42,133 nucleotides of DNA from Ruegeria sp. (GCF_028066395.1 NZ_JALCBM010000025.1:10109-52241), one strand, 5' to 3'; counted from the first letter of the stretch, positions 16,583-25,581 are shown. Notes: generated from the sequence alone by a model not told the origin. A program made the numbers and translations.

Positions 16583-17659
16583 ATGACAGGCGTGTGCCCG
16601 AACCAGCAACTGGAAGCGATGATCGCCCGTGGTGAGATCACCGCCGATCCGGCAATCATCCCCGCTCAAGTCCAACCGGCCAGTCTGGATTTACGTCTTG
16701 GAACAGTGGCTTACCGCGTCCGTGCCTCGTTCCTTGCGGGCGAAACCCGCAGCGTCGCCGACCGTCTGGCCGAGTTCGAGATGCATCGCATCGACATCTC
16801 GGACGGCGCGGTTCTGGAAAAAGGCTGCGTCTATCTGGTGCCGCTGATGGAATCGCTGACCCTGCCCGCCGACACCAACGCGGTGGCCAATGCCAAAAGC
16901 TCGACCGGGCGGCTGGACCTGCTGACCCGCACCATCACCGATGGCGGGACCGAGTTCGACCGGGTGCCCGCAGGCTATACTGGCCCGCTTTACGCTGAGA
17001 TTTGCCCACGTTCTTTCTCGGTTCTGGTGCGCCCCGGAATGCGGCTGAACCAGATCCGGTTCCGTCAGGGTCAGGCGGTGCTGAGCGATCCGGAACTGGC
17101 CACCCTGCACGCCGAATCGCCCTTGGTCGATGGTCCGGCGGTGATACAGGACGGGCTGGGCTTTTCGGTCGATCTGCAATTGCCCGATACCGATCTGGTC
17201 GGCTATCGCGCCAAACCCCATACCGGCGTGATCGATCTGGACCGCATCGGCGGCTATGCGCCGCAGGATTACTGGGAGGAGGTGCGCACCACCGATGGCC
17301 GCATCATCCTGGACCCCGGCGCGTTCTATATCCTCGTCAGCCGCGAGGCGGTGCATATCCCGCCGCTTTATGCCGCTGAAATGGCGCCCTATCTGGCCAT
17401 GGTCGGCGAATTCCGCGTGCATTACGCCGGGTTCTTCGATCCCGGTTTCGGCCATGCCGCCGCTGGCGGCGCCGGGTCGCGCGGGGTGCTTGAGGTGCGC
17501 TGCCACGAGGCACCTTTCGTGCTGGAACACGGTCAGGTCGTCGGGCGGCTGGTCTATGAGAAGATGGCCGAGATGCCCACGCAGCTATACGGGGCGGGCA
17601 TCGCTTCGAACTATCAGGGACAGGGGCTGAAACTGTCCAAACATTTCAAGGCGGTATAG
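16583..17659 (+). CDS. dcd: Double-length 2'-deoxycytidine 5'-triphosphate deaminase
   Basis: The 358-residue protein has the alphaproteobacterial double-length Dcd layout, two dUTPase/Dcd-like folds in tandem. The first half carries ANAKSSTGRLDLLTRTITDG and PGMRLNQIRFRQG. The second carries ILVSREAVHIPPLYAAEMAP and YAGFFDPGFGHAAAGGAGSR. The enzyme deaminates dCTP to dUTP for dTTP supply. Ordinary Dcd is about 190 residues and trimeric, so the fusion presumably supplies split active sites. ATG 16583 is preferred because AAGGGGGGATCGGA precedes it; ATG 16538 would add 15 residues without a ribosome-binding site. Confidence 0.9.
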   Translation: MTGVCPNQQLEAMIARGEITADPAIIPAQVQPASLDLRLGTVAYRVRASFLAGETRSVADRLAEFEMHRIDISDGAVLEKGCVYLVPLMESLTLPADTNAVANAKSSTGRLDLLTRTITDGGTEFDRVPAGYTGPLYAEICPRSFSVLVRPGMRLNQIRFRQGQAVLSDPELATLHAESPLVDGPAVIQDGLGFSVDLQLPDTDLVGYRAKPHTGVIDLDRIGGYAPQDYWEEVRTTDGRIILDPGAFYILVSREAVHIPPLYAAEMAPYLAMVGEFRVHYAGFFDPGFGHAAAGGAGSRGVLEVRCHEAPFVLEHGQVVGRLVYEKMAEMPTQLYGAGIASNYQGQGLKLSKHFKAV

Positions 17660-17669
17660 GGTCAGGCCC

Positions 17670-17846
17670 TTATTTGATGTCGCGGTCCTGCTCGTCCGGG
17701 ACCTGACGGGCGGGTTTCGCGGTGCCGCCCTGCCCGGACTTGCGCCCCAACTGGCCCGCCATATCAAACCCCTTGCTTACGCCCTGATTCACAATCCGGC
17801 GCATCACCTGGCGCACGATCATGTTGATGATCTGATTTGCGTTCAT
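17670..17846 (-). CDS. Small conserved-looking protein, 58 residues
   Basis: Minus-strand ATG 17846 to TAA 17670 encodes MNANQIINMIVRQVMRRIVN followed by a Gly/Lys-rich tail ending DEQDRDIK. The first half is a likely amphipathic helix with basic and hydrophobic faces; the tail is disordered. A ribosome-binding sequence (CGGAG, 7 to 8 bases upstream) and codon use like neighbouring genes support it as real. It lies 63 bases downstream of scpB on the same strand, so it may be the last gene of the argS-to-scpB operon. Function unknown. Confidence 0.7.
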   Translation of the reverse strand: MNANQIINMIVRQVMRRIVNQGVSKGFDMAGQLGRKSGQGGTAKPARQVPDEQDRDIK

Positions 17847-17909
17847 GTCTCAACTCCGTTTCGCGGCCCTAACATAGGCGTTTCCTGCGGCAACAAAAGG
17901 GCCGTTCGA

Positions 17910-18560
17910 TCACTCTTCTTCGAACAGCTCGGTCTGGTCGTCATCCAACTCGTCCTCACGCCCTTCGCCCAATGGCACGGCCCCGGGCGGCGGGCGGTTT
18001 TCCAACAGCCCGGCGGCGCGCAATTCCTTGAGGCCGGGCAGATCGCGGGCGTTTTCCAGACCGAAATGATCCAGAAACTCGGGTGTGACGACAAAAGTCA
18101 CCGGGCGGCCCGGCGTCATGCGGCGGCGGCCCAGCCTGATCCACTCCATCTCCAACAACTGGTCGATGGTCCCGCGTGAGACGGAAACGCCGCGAATCTC
18201 CTCAATCTCGGCCCTTGTACAGGGTTGGTGATAGGCCACGATGGCCAGCGTCTCGATGGCCGCACGGCTGAGCTTGCGGGTTTCGACCGTTTCCTTCTGC
18301 ATCAGGAAGCCCAGATCGGGGGCGGTGCGGATCGCCCAGGCCTCCCCTACGCGCACCACGCGCACGCCGCGCCCCTCATAGCGTTTCTGCAGCATTTCAA
18401 CAGCTTGCGCGGCGTTGCTGCCATGGGGCATGCGGGCCTCAAGATCGGCGATGGTGACCGGCTCGGCGCTGGCGAACAGCACGGCCTCGACCATGCGTTC
18501 CTGCTCGGCCAGGGGCGGCGCCTCGAACAGCATGCCGGTCTCTTCGGGGGCGTCAGTCAC
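17910..18560 (-). CDS. scpB: Segregation and condensation protein B
   Basis: ScpB is a winged-helix dimer that, with ScpA, completes the SMC condensin complex for chromosome segregation. Visible motifs are MVEAVLFASAEPVTIADLEA (first winged helix), WAIRTAPDLGF, LSRAAIETLAIVAYHQPCTR, AEIEEIRGVSVSRGTIDQLL (second) and an acidic C-terminus EDELDDDQTELFEEE. A GTG at 18560, overlapping the scpA stop by 8 bases and preceded by GAGG, gives 216 residues and is preferred. An ATG at 18596 is deep inside scpA. Translational coupling to scpA is likely. Confidence 0.92.
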   Translation of the reverse strand: MTDAPEETGMLFEAPPLAEQERMVEAVLFASAEPVTIADLEARMPHGSNAAQAVEMLQKRYEGRGVRVVRVGEAWAIRTAPDLGFLMQKETVETRKLSRAAIETLAIVAYHQPCTRAEIEEIRGVSVSRGTIDQLLEMEWIRLGRRRMTPGRPVTFVVTPEFLDHFGLENARDLPGLKELRAAGLLENRPPPGAVPLGEGREDELDDDQTELFEEE

Positions 18561-19347
18561 GGGTCTCGGTCCTCTTGCGCAGTTGGATCGGAGCAAAACT
18601 GTCGCTCTGCTTCATCTCCATATGTCCTTCCTTCACCAACTCAAGCGAGGCCGCAAAGGTCGCCGCCGTGGCTGAGCGTCGGCGTACCGGATCATTGTCC
18701 CAGCCCTCGGGCAGATAGGTCTCCATATCCGTCCAGGTGCCGGCAAAGCCGATCAGCGGGCGCATGCGTTCCAGCGCCTGTTCCATGGTGAACACCGCGT
18801 CGCGATCCATGACAAAGGGGCGAAATTCGTCACGGGTGCGGATGCGGGCGTAACCCTGCATCAGGTCCAGCAGCGTGGCGGAATAGGTCACGGTGCGAAG
18901 GCGGGTGACGTCCTCACCCTGCCCCCGTTTAAAGAAATCGCGGCCCAGTTGATCCCGCGCCATCAACCGTGCAGCGGCATCGCGCATGGCCTGCAGGCGT
19001 TCCAGTTGAAAGGCCAGATGCGCGGCCAGTTCCTCGCCCGATGGCCCCTCGTCATCCGGGTCGGGCGGCAGCAGCAGGCGGGATTTCAGGAAGGCCAGCC
19101 AGGCGGCCATGACCAGATAGTCGGCGGCCAGTTCAATGCGCAGCGCGCGGGCCTTTTCGACAAAGGCCAGATATTGCTGTGCCAGCGCCAAAACCGAGAT
19201 TTTGCGCAGGTCCACCTTCTGCGTGCGCGACAGGGTCAGCAGCACGTCCAGCGGGCCTTCGAACCCATCCACATCGACAATCAGCGCCTCGGCGGCCAGC
19301 CGATCGGCGACCGACACCGGGTCTTCGCTGAAAAGACTATCGTTCAT
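18553..19347 (-). CDS. scpA: Segregation and condensation protein A (kleisin)
   Basis: The 264-residue kleisin bridges the SMC dimer heads. The N-terminal signature is VDGFEGPLDVLLTLSRTQKV (about 26-45) followed by DLRKISVLALAQQYLAFVEK. The middle contains LVMAAWLAFLKSRLLLP, and the C-terminal winged helix ends before KRTETRD. It overlaps nagZ upstream by 11 bases and scpB downstream by 8, showing tight operon organisation. SMC itself is not encoded in the window. Confidence 0.94.
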   Translation of the reverse strand: MNDSLFSEDPVSVADRLAAEALIVDVDGFEGPLDVLLTLSRTQKVDLRKISVLALAQQYLAFVEKARALRIELAADYLVMAAWLAFLKSRLLLPPDPDDEGPSGEELAAHLAFQLERLQAMRDAAARLMARDQLGRDFFKRGQGEDVTRLRTVTYSATLLDLMQGYARIRTRDEFRPFVMDRDAVFTMEQALERMRPLIGFAGTWTDMETYLPEGWDNDPVRRRSATAATFAASLELVKEGHMEMKQSDSFAPIQLRKRTETRD

Positions 19348-20344
19348 ATACCTGCCCGCCCATTAGGGCAGATAGTTCCGCCTCGGCGGCCTTGATGTCA
19401 AGTTCCTGCGGCGGTTTGCGCATCGCCAGCGCCCGCTCTGCGCGGGTCTGTGCCGCTTGCGTCATCTGTCCTGCGGCCTCCAGCACCTGCGTGCGGGCCT
19501 CAAGGCTGCCATTGCAGTGCAGAACCACGTCACAGCCTGCCGCCAGCGCCTGCTGGGCGACCTCCTCCGGTGCGCCGCTGAGCGCCTTCATCGAGATATC
19601 GTCGGTCATGATCAGACCGTCAAAGCCGATCTTCTCGCGGATCAACTGGATCATCGTCTTCGAAATCGTCGCCGGTTGCGGGTCGATCCGGTCATAAACC
19701 AAGTGCGCCGTCATCCCCATGGGCAGATCGTTCAGGGCCCGGAACGGGGCGAAATCTGCGTTCTCCAACTCCTCCAGCGGCAAATCCACATGCGGCAGGT
19801 CATGGTGGCTGTCCAGCGTCGACAGCCCGTGACCGGGCATGTGCTTTATCACCGGCAAAACGCCGCCATCCAGATGGCCCTGCGCGACCGCTTTCCCGAT
19901 CAGGGAAATCTGTTTGGCGTCAGAGCCATAGCAGCGGTTTCTAAGGAATTTATGCGTGTCATCCCGCGCCAGATCGACCATCGGCGCGCAGTTGCTGTCG
20001 ATACCCAGCGAGAACAGCTCATCCGCGATCAGACGATATCGCAGATACATCGCGCGGTCCGCCTGATCCCCGGCGCGGGCGGTGTGGTCCAGCGGCGGCA
20101 CCCATTCGCGAGCCAAGGGCGCGCGCAGACGCTGCACGCGGCCGCCTTCCTGATCGATGGTGATGGGGCAATTGCGGCCCACAGCCTCACGAAAATCATC
20201 GCACAGGGCGCGCACCTGATCGGCGCTGTCGATATTGCGGGCAAACAGAATGAACCCGAACGGGTTCATGTCACGAAACAGGGCGCGTTCTTCGGCTGTC
20301 AGGCGCAGCCCTTCGGCATCGCTGATAACTGCGCCAAAACTCAC
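19337..20344 (-). CDS. nagZ: Beta-N-acetylhexosaminidase NagZ
   Basis: The 335-residue GH3 enzyme has PFGFILFARNIDSADQVRAL, ITIDQEGGRVQRLRAP, the family signature KHMPGHGLSTLDSHHDLP (acid/base His in the flexible loop) and the nucleophile Asp in MTDDISMKAL. NagZ removes GlcNAc from anhydro-muropeptides in the cytoplasm during peptidoglycan recycling. anmK at 4321 acts later in the same pathway. There is no signal peptide, as expected. Its start overlaps the SPOR gene stop by four bases. Confidence 0.95.
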   Translation of the reverse strand: MSFGAVISDAEGLRLTAEERALFRDMNPFGFILFARNIDSADQVRALCDDFREAVGRNCPITIDQEGGRVQRLRAPLAREWVPPLDHTARAGDQADRAMYLRYRLIADELFSLGIDSNCAPMVDLARDDTHKFLRNRCYGSDAKQISLIGKAVAQGHLDGGVLPVIKHMPGHGLSTLDSHHDLPHVDLPLEELENADFAPFRALNDLPMGMTAHLVYDRIDPQPATISKTMIQLIREKIGFDGLIMTDDISMKALSGAPEEVAQQALAAGCDVVLHCNGSLEARTQVLEAAGQMTQAAQTRAERALAMRKPPQELDIKAAEAELSALMGGQVYER

Positions 20345-21360
20345 CGCGCGGCGACCGGGATACAGTCCGCGCCTTGCGCCACAAGGGCGGCACAGAACTG
20401 ACGCGAGTCGCTTACGTCCTCAAACCCCATCACCCGCAGGCGGTAAAAGGTGCGTCCACCGCTTGAGGTTTTCTGGATAACACGCTGTTTTCCGTCCATA
20501 TACTCACCAAATCGACCATTCAGACGCGCCCATTCGGCCTGTGCCACATCAGCGCTTTCATACGCGCCAAGCTGCGCCAGACGGGTGCCCTTGGGCAGCG
20601 TATCGGGGTCAATGTCCAAGCCGACGGCGGCCTTGACGGCGGCGTTAATTGCGTCCTCAGTGCTGGCGTTGGTGGAGGCGCTGGGAACGGCCCGCGCCGG
20701 TCGGGTTTGCGGGCGCAGCGAGCGTCGCACGCCGGGCAGCGCCACCAGCGCCGGATCGGGCTGTTGCGCGGCAAAATCGGCGGGATCGATTGCCGGTTCT
20801 TCCTCGGGCGTGACCAGCGAGGCCAGCTGCACATCTGCCTGCGGACTTTCCTCGGCCAATCCGGCGACCACCGAATCCACCGCGCTCTGCCGGGTCTCTT
20901 CCTCGACCACATGCACCGCCGGGGTTGGCTCCAGTTGTGCCACCGGCACGTCTTCGTCGGTCAGAGAGACCGGACGCGGGGCAAGGATCAGACGATCCGC
21001 CGGGGCCTCGGCCGTGCCGACAGCGGCCACCGCGTTCACGGCCAGCCCCTGATGATCGGCGAGTGTCCCGCCGGGATTTTCGGGCTGGATACGCATCGGA
21101 CCTTCGGCGGCACGCACCACCGGCACCCCGCTGACATCGCGCATGATCAGTTGATAGCCCCAGACAGCCACCCCTGCGACCAGCGCCAGCGAGGCCACAG
21201 CACCCAGCATGTTGACCACACGACCCACGCCGCCCCCGGCATGCGGGGCCGCATCATCATACATATCCTCGGGGTAATCATAGCCATCCTGAGGATGCGC
21301 CTGATTCGGGTAATGCATCTGCTCGGGGCGCGTTTGCCCCGAGTAATCGTAACTCGCCAT
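20341..21360 (-). CDS. SPOR-domain membrane protein
   Basis: The 339-residue protein has a cytoplasmic tail rich in Tyr, Asp and Pro (MASYDYSGQTRPEQMHYPNQ onward). One transmembrane helix lies at about 54-75 (MLGAVASLALVAGVAVWGYQ). A long Ala/Pro/Glu-rich periplasmic linker follows. The C-terminal SPOR domain is at about 260-339, with LAQLGAYESADVAQAEWARL and FYRLRVMGFEDVSDSRQFCA. SPOR domains bind denuded peptidoglycan at the septum, so a role in division or wall remodelling is likely. ATG 21360 has GGTGAGGCGG upstream and is preferred over 21408. It lies in the operon between argS and nagZ. Confidence 0.9.
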   Translation of the reverse strand: MASYDYSGQTRPEQMHYPNQAHPQDGYDYPEDMYDDAAPHAGGGVGRVVNMLGAVASLALVAGVAVWGYQLIMRDVSGVPVVRAAEGPMRIQPENPGGTLADHQGLAVNAVAAVGTAEAPADRLILAPRPVSLTDEDVPVAQLEPTPAVHVVEEETRQSAVDSVVAGLAEESPQADVQLASLVTPEEEPAIDPADFAAQQPDPALVALPGVRRSLRPQTRPARAVPSASTNASTEDAINAAVKAAVGLDIDPDTLPKGTRLAQLGAYESADVAQAEWARLNGRFGEYMDGKQRVIQKTSSGGRTFYRLRVMGFEDVSDSRQFCAALVAQGADCIPVAAR

Positions 21361-21447
21361 ATCCGCCTCACCGCCCGATTGCGCCTTAAAACGTGGCGCG
21401 CGGGTCATTTCTTGTCTGCCTCAGACCGGCGGTTCGGGCGGTATTGG

Positions 21448-23193
21448 TTACCGCATCTCCTGCGCCGGAGTAACGCCAAGAATACCCAAGCCCGCTGAAA
21501 TCACAACAGAAACGGCCCGGGCCAGTGCAATTTTTGATTGGCTTGTGGCAACATCGCCATCCTGAATGAAGCGCACAGATTCGTCGTCAAAGCCCAAATT
21601 GTACAGATAGCTAAAGTCATTCACCAACTCGATGAGGTAGAAGACCACTCGATGAGGCTCATTAGCTTTCGCAGCAGCCTCAACCAAACGAGGCCATTCT
21701 GCAATTTTCTTGGTTAACGTCAGTTCAGCATCATGGGACAAACGACTGAGGTCAGCGGACGCCAAGGTAGCATCATCCGCAGGAATTGATGCTGATTCAG
21801 CTTTTCTCAAAACACTCATGACACGCGCGTGTGCGTATTGCACGTAGTAAACTGGGTTTTCGTTGTTGCCTGCTAAAACCTGGTCAAAATCGAAATCCAG
21901 AGGCGCGTCATTCTTGCGAGTCAGCATGACAAAGCGGGTAACGTCTGGTCCGACCGCATCAACCACATCGCGCAGGGTGACAAAGTTCCCGGCCCGTTTG
22001 GACATCTTGAACGGCTCGCCATTCTTCCACAGCTTCACCAACTGGGTCAGCTTGATATCCAGCGACACCTTGCCATCGGACAGCGCCGACACCGCCGCCT
22101 TCATCCGTTTGACATAGCCGCCATGATCCGCGCCGAACACGTCGATCAGCGCGTCATAGCCGCGGCTCACCTTGTCATAGTGATAAGCGATGTCCGGGGC
22201 GAAATAGGTCCAGCTGCCATCCGATTTCTTCACCGGACGGTCGACATCATCGCCATGCTCGGTGGACTTGAACAGGGTCTGCTCACGCGGCTCCCAATCC
22301 TCGGGCTTTTTGCCCTTGGGCGGTTCCAGCACGCCCTCATAGATCAGGCCCTTGTCGGTCAGCGACTGCAAGGCGGCCTCGATCCGGCCCGTGCCATAGA
22401 GCGATTTTTCCGAGAAGAACACGTCCATCTCAACGCCCAACGCCTTCAGGTCGGCGCGGATCAGGTCCATCATCGCGTCGGTGGAGAAGTTGCGCAGCTC
22501 TTCCAGCCATTCGCTTTCGGGCTTGTCGATCAGGCTGTCGCCATATTTCTCTTTCAGCGCCTCACCGATCGGGATCAGGTAGTCGCCGGGATATAGACCC
22601 TCGGCAATCTCGGGGCTGAGGCCATTGGCCTCGCGATACCGCTCATAGGCGGACCGCGCCAGCACATCCACCTGCGCGCCGCCATCGTTGATGTAATATT
22701 CCCGGGTCACGTCATGGCCCGAATAGTCCAGCAGGCTTGCCAGCGCGTCCCCGAACACCGCGCCCCGCGTATGGCCCACATGCAGCGGCCCGGTCGGGTT
22801 GGCCGAGACGTACTCGACGTTCACCTTCTGCCCCTGCCCCATGGTCGAGCGGCCATAATCGGTGCCCTGTTCCAGAACGGCGGCCAGCACGCCTTGCCAC
22901 ACGCCTGGCGCCAGACGCAGGTTCAGAAAGCCCGGGCCTGCCACCTCGGCGCTGGTGATCCGATCATCGGCAGCCAGTTTCCCGGCCAGCGCATCGGCAA
23001 TGTCGCGCGGCTTCATCTTGGCCGGTTTCGCCAGCACCATCGCCGCGTTGGTCGCCATATCGCCATGCGCAGCATCGCGCGGCGGTTCAACCGCCACGTT
23101 GTCAAAGCTCAGCCCCTCGGGCAGTGCGCCTTCGGACTGCATCTGCGCCAGCGCGTCCAGTACCAGGGCGCGGATCTCGGAAAACAGGTTCAT
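21448..23193 (-). CDS. argS: Arginyl-tRNA synthetase (mosaic composition)
   Basis: The 581-residue class I synthetase has an N-terminal additional domain, the HIGH motif HVGH at 138-141 in [20 protein letters not shown], the KMSKS-type loop [13 protein letters not shown] and a C-terminal DALR anticodon-binding domain (about 455-581). The ATG at 23193 follows AAAGGACATCCGAA. By hand count the 3' part, about 21481-21900 (residues about 431-571), is about 48% GC while neighbouring parts are 60% or more. The codon use there is clearly different, yet the protein reads through normally. First gene of the minus-strand kleisin operon. Confidence 0.96.
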   Translation of the reverse strand: MNLFSEIRALVLDALAQMQSEGALPEGLSFDNVAVEPPRDAAHGDMATNAAMVLAKPAKMKPRDIADALAGKLAADDRITSAEVAGPGFLNLRLAPGVWQGVLAAVLEQGTDYGRSTMGQGQKVNVEYVSANPTGPLHVGHTRGAVFGDALASLLDYSGHDVTREYYINDGGAQVDVLARSAYERYREANGLSPEIAEGLYPGDYLIPIGEALKEKYGDSLIDKPESEWLEELRNFSTDAMMDLIRADLKALGVEMDVFFSEKSLYGTGRIEAALQSLTDKGLIYEGVLEPPKGKKPEDWEPREQTLFKSTEHGDDVDRPVKKSDGSWTYFAPDIAYHYDKVSRGYDALIDVFGADHGGYVKRMKAAVSALSDGKVSLDIKLTQLVKLWKNGEPFKMSKRAGNFVTLRDVVDAVGPDVTRFVMLTRKNDAPLDFDFDQVLAGNNENPVYYVQYAHARVMSVLRKAESASIPADDATLASADLSRLSHDAELTLTKKIAEWPRLVEAAAKANEPHRVVFYLIELVNDFSYLYNLGFDDESVRFIQDGDVATSQSKIALARAVSVVISAGLGILGVTPAQEMR

Positions 23194-23325
23194 TTCGGAT
23201 GTCCTTTTGCTTGCCCGGCGGTTTATCACGCGCGGCGGCAAGGTCAATGGAAGGCTAAGTTTTGGCTTGGTTTGGCGGCGGGACGGGATAGTGTCGATGC
23301 ACAGCTTTCAACCGGAGATGACCCG

Positions 23326-23877
23326 ATGCGCCTCGCCCTTCCCCTGTCTTTGCTGCTGACCACCGCCCTGCCCGCCTGGTCCGAGATACCCACACCGCAA
23401 GGTCATGTGTTGCTGACCCTTGGCGGCGCGGTCACGGAAACCAACCTGCCCGCGCGGGGTGAAGGTGATGGCGGGTTGCTGGGATATCTGGAGGTTCAGC
23501 ATGATGGAGCGGCCGGCTTTGACGCGGCCACGCTGGACGGGTTGCCCCAGACCCAGATCACTATTCTTTATGGCCCCGAGGGCAATCAGCGCAACATCAC
23601 CTTTTCCGGCCCGCTTTTGTCGGACCTCATGGCGCTGGCGGGGGCCGAGGGCAAAACCGCCAAGCCGATGGCCATGGACGGGTATCAGGCCGAAATCCCA
23701 TGGGACAGCATCGCCGCGCATCAGCCGATTGTTGCGACCCATGCGGACGGCGCTCCGATGGGGATCGGCGGCTATGGCCCGACGATGATTGTGTTCCCAC
23801 CGACCGATGACGCCGATCTGGCGCAGGAACAGGCCGGGCAGCAGGTCTGGGCGCTGGCCTATATCGGGATCAAGTGA
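23326..23877 (+). CDS. Periplasmic COG3915-like protein (molybdopterin-oxidoreductase-like fold)
   Basis: The 183-residue protein has a cleavable signal (MRLALPLSLLLTTALPAWSE, cleavage near 18-19). A domain follows with LPQTQITILYGPEGNQRNIT, FSGPLLSDLMALAGAEGKTA and DGYQAEIPWDSIAAHQPIVA. The motif order (small-residue-rich strand, F-x-G-x-L-L-x-D-L, then x-DY/GY-x-x-x-I-P) is that of COG3915. Those proteins are often labelled molybdopterin-dependent oxidoreductase by resemblance to the sulfite oxidase fold, but lack the catalytic Cys. A redox function is therefore doubtful. The stop is immediately adjacent to the stop of the convergent HD gene. Confidence 0.75.
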   Translation: MRLALPLSLLLTTALPAWSEIPTPQGHVLLTLGGAVTETNLPARGEGDGGLLGYLEVQHDGAAGFDAATLDGLPQTQITILYGPEGNQRNITFSGPLLSDLMALAGAEGKTAKPMAMDGYQAEIPWDSIAAHQPIVATHADGAPMGIGGYGPTMIVFPPTDDADLAQEQAGQQVWALAYIGIK

Positions 23878-25017
23878 TCAGCTGGTCAGTCTTGCGTGAT
23901 CCTGCAGGGCAAACCGGTCCGTCATCCCGGCGATATAATCCGAGACGATGCGGGCCAACGCTGTCTCATCCGCTGCGGCCTCAATATCCGCATGCCAGCG
24001 CGCGGGCATCTGGCGCGGGTCGTTCAGATAGATCGGAAACAGGTCCTCGACCACTTTGCTGACCTCGGCCCGCACCTTCATCACACTGGGCGCGCGGTAC
24101 ATCTGCGCGAACAGAAAGGCACGGATCTGTTTCAGCTGCCCCCAAAGCCCGTCCGAGAACCGAATGACCGGATGCCCCAGATGCCGGATATCCTCAACCG
24201 TCCGCGCGCCGGATTGTGAAATCAGATCGCGCGAGGTTTCGATCACGTCGCCCACCATGACGCCAAACACCCGCCGCAGCGCCTCATGCCGTCGGCGATA
24301 GGGGTCGAGATCGGGATATTTCCGGTTCACCTCGGCATAGCAGTCGCCGACAATGGGCAATTGCGTGATTTCGTCATCCGAGAACAACCCGGCCCTTAGC
24401 CCGTCCAGCAGGTCGTGATTGTTATAGGCGATGTCATCGGAAAGCGCCGCCACCTGCGCCTCCGCACTGGCATGGGTGTGCAGTTCCAGATCAAAGCCAT
24501 GGTTGCATTCAGCCAGTGCCCAGGGCAATTCGCCCGTAACCGGGCCATTGTGTTTCGCAATGCCTTCCAGACATTCCCAGGTCAGGTTACAACCATCGAA
24601 TTCGGCATAGTGCCGCTCCAGTTTGGTGACGATCCGAATGGCCTGCGCGTTATGGTCGAACCCGCCATAGGGTGCCATCAGCGCATGCAGCGCATCCTCG
24701 CCTGTGTGCCCAAAGGGCGTATGCCCGAGGTCATGCGCCAAAGCCACCGCTTCGGTCAGTTCAGGGTTTAAACCCAAAGCACCCGCAATCGTGCGCGCCA
24801 CCTGCGCCACTTCGATGGAATGAGTCAGCCGGGTGCGATAACTGTCGCCCTCATGCTCGACAAATACCTGCGTCTTGTGCTTGAGCCGCCGAAACGCGCT
24901 GGCGTGAATGATCCGGTCCCGGTCGCGCTGAAAGCATGACCGGAAACTGCTTTCCTCCTCTGGCACAAGCCGCCCCTTTGCGCGGCCCGGATCCGAGGCA
25001 AAACCCGCTCGTTTCAA
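23878..25017 (-). CDS. Deoxyguanosinetriphosphate triphosphohydrolase-like HD protein
   Basis: The 379-residue HD-domain protein is of the Dgt type. The N-terminal signature is SSFRSCFQRDRDRIIHASAF then RRLKHKTQVF. The metal-binding His and HD are His66 in RTRLTHSIEVAQVAR and His95-Asp96 in AHDLGHTPFGH. IAYNNHDLLDGL adds a further ligand. The family hydrolyses dNTPs to nucleosides plus triphosphate, controlling dNTP pools. The shorter (about 380 residue) type 2 members are named dGTPase-like because substrate preference is broad. The gene is divergent from erpA with 76 bases between starts. Confidence 0.93.
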   Translation of the reverse strand: MKRAGFASDPGRAKGRLVPEEESSFRSCFQRDRDRIIHASAFRRLKHKTQVFVEHEGDSYRTRLTHSIEVAQVARTIAGALGLNPELTEAVALAHDLGHTPFGHTGEDALHALMAPYGGFDHNAQAIRIVTKLERHYAEFDGCNLTWECLEGIAKHNGPVTGELPWALAECNHGFDLELHTHASAEAQVAALSDDIAYNNHDLLDGLRAGLFSDDEITQLPIVGDCYAEVNRKYPDLDPYRRRHEALRRVFGVMVGDVIETSRDLISQSGARTVEDIRHLGHPVIRFSDGLWGQLKQIRAFLFAQMYRAPSVMKVRAEVSKVVEDLFPIYLNDPRQMPARWHADIEAAADETALARIVSDYIAGMTDRFALQDHARLTS

Positions 25018-25028
25018 TGGTCTTGTCC

Positions 25029-25057
25029 TTGTCGCCTGTCCTTGGGTTTTCTATATT
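25029..25057 (+). promoter_or_regulatory. Probable promoter of the IscA/ErpA gene
   Basis: TTGTCG (25029-25034), a 17-base spacer and TATATT (25052-25057) fit a sigma-70 promoter, 37 bases upstream of the ATG. No clear IscR-type site was recognised in the remaining sequence. Confidence 0.45.
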
Positions 25058-25093
25058 GTATGGCGTAAGGGATTTAAACCTCTGGAGTCCGGC

Positions 25094-25417
25094 ATGAATC
25101 TGCCCCCCACAGTCACGGAACGCGCCTTTGAACGTCTGGCCGAAATCGGCGCGGCGGATCAGGGTCAGGCCCTGCGTATCGCGGTGGAAGGCGGCGGATG
25201 TTCCGGTTTTCAATACGAAATCGCGCTGGACGCCCCGAAAGAGGATGACCTTGTGCTGGAAGGCAAAGGCCAGAAGGTCATCGTGGACGCGATATCCCTG
25301 CCATTTCTGGAAAACGCGGTGATTGATTTCACACAAGAATTGATTGGCGCGCGGTTTGTGATCGAAAATCCCAACGCCACCTCTTCCTGCGGCTGCGGGA
25401 CATCATTTTCGATGTGA
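25094..25417 (+). CDS. erpA: Iron-sulfur cluster carrier, IscA/ErpA family
   Basis: The 107-residue A-type carrier has the three cluster-binding cysteines: Cys36 in EGGGCSGFQYE, and Cys99 and Cys101 in SSCGCGTSFSM. It receives and delivers Fe-S clusters to apoproteins in the cytoplasm. The sequence is closer to ErpA/IscA than to SufA by size, but the exact subtype cannot be fixed from one sequence. It stands alone, not in an isc or suf operon. CTGGAG precedes the ATG. A long palindromic element begins 7 bases after its stop. Confidence 0.9.
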   Translation: MNLPPTVTERAFERLAEIGAADQGQALRIAVEGGGCSGFQYEIALDAPKEDDLVLEGKGQKVIVDAISLPFLENAVIDFTQELIGARFVIENPNATSSCGCGTSFSM

Positions 25418-25423
25418 TCGCAG

Positions 25424-25471
25424 GTGGGGGCTTTGCCCCCACACCCCCAGGATATTTTCAGCCAGATGAAG
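25424..25471 (+). repeat. Hairpin plus GGATATTTT element, copy A
   Basis: GTGGGGGC-TTT-GCCCCCAC (25424-25442) is a perfect 8-bp hairpin. It is followed by ACCCCCA and the core GGATATTTTCAGCCAGATGA (25450-25469). It begins 7 bases after the erpA stop, where it could act as a terminator-like structure. Copies B (25582-25627, inverted) and C (35180-35230) share the layout. Confidence 0.75.
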
Positions 25472-25480
25472 CAGGGATCC

Positions 25481-25506
25481 GCTCTCTGACATATCCACCA
25501 GAGAGC
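25481..25506. repeat. Perfect 8-bp hairpin between copies A and B
   Basis: GCTCTCTG (25481-25488) and CAGAGAGC (25499-25506) are exact reverse complements with a 10-base loop. They lie within the segment bounded by the inverted elements A and B. No T-tract follows. Confidence 0.6.
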
Positions 25507-25581
25507 TTCACCTGGCGCGGTCATCGGCGTCCCCGCCTGTACCGCAGTACCGTTCTCGAACAAATTGGTTAATGATCCGTT

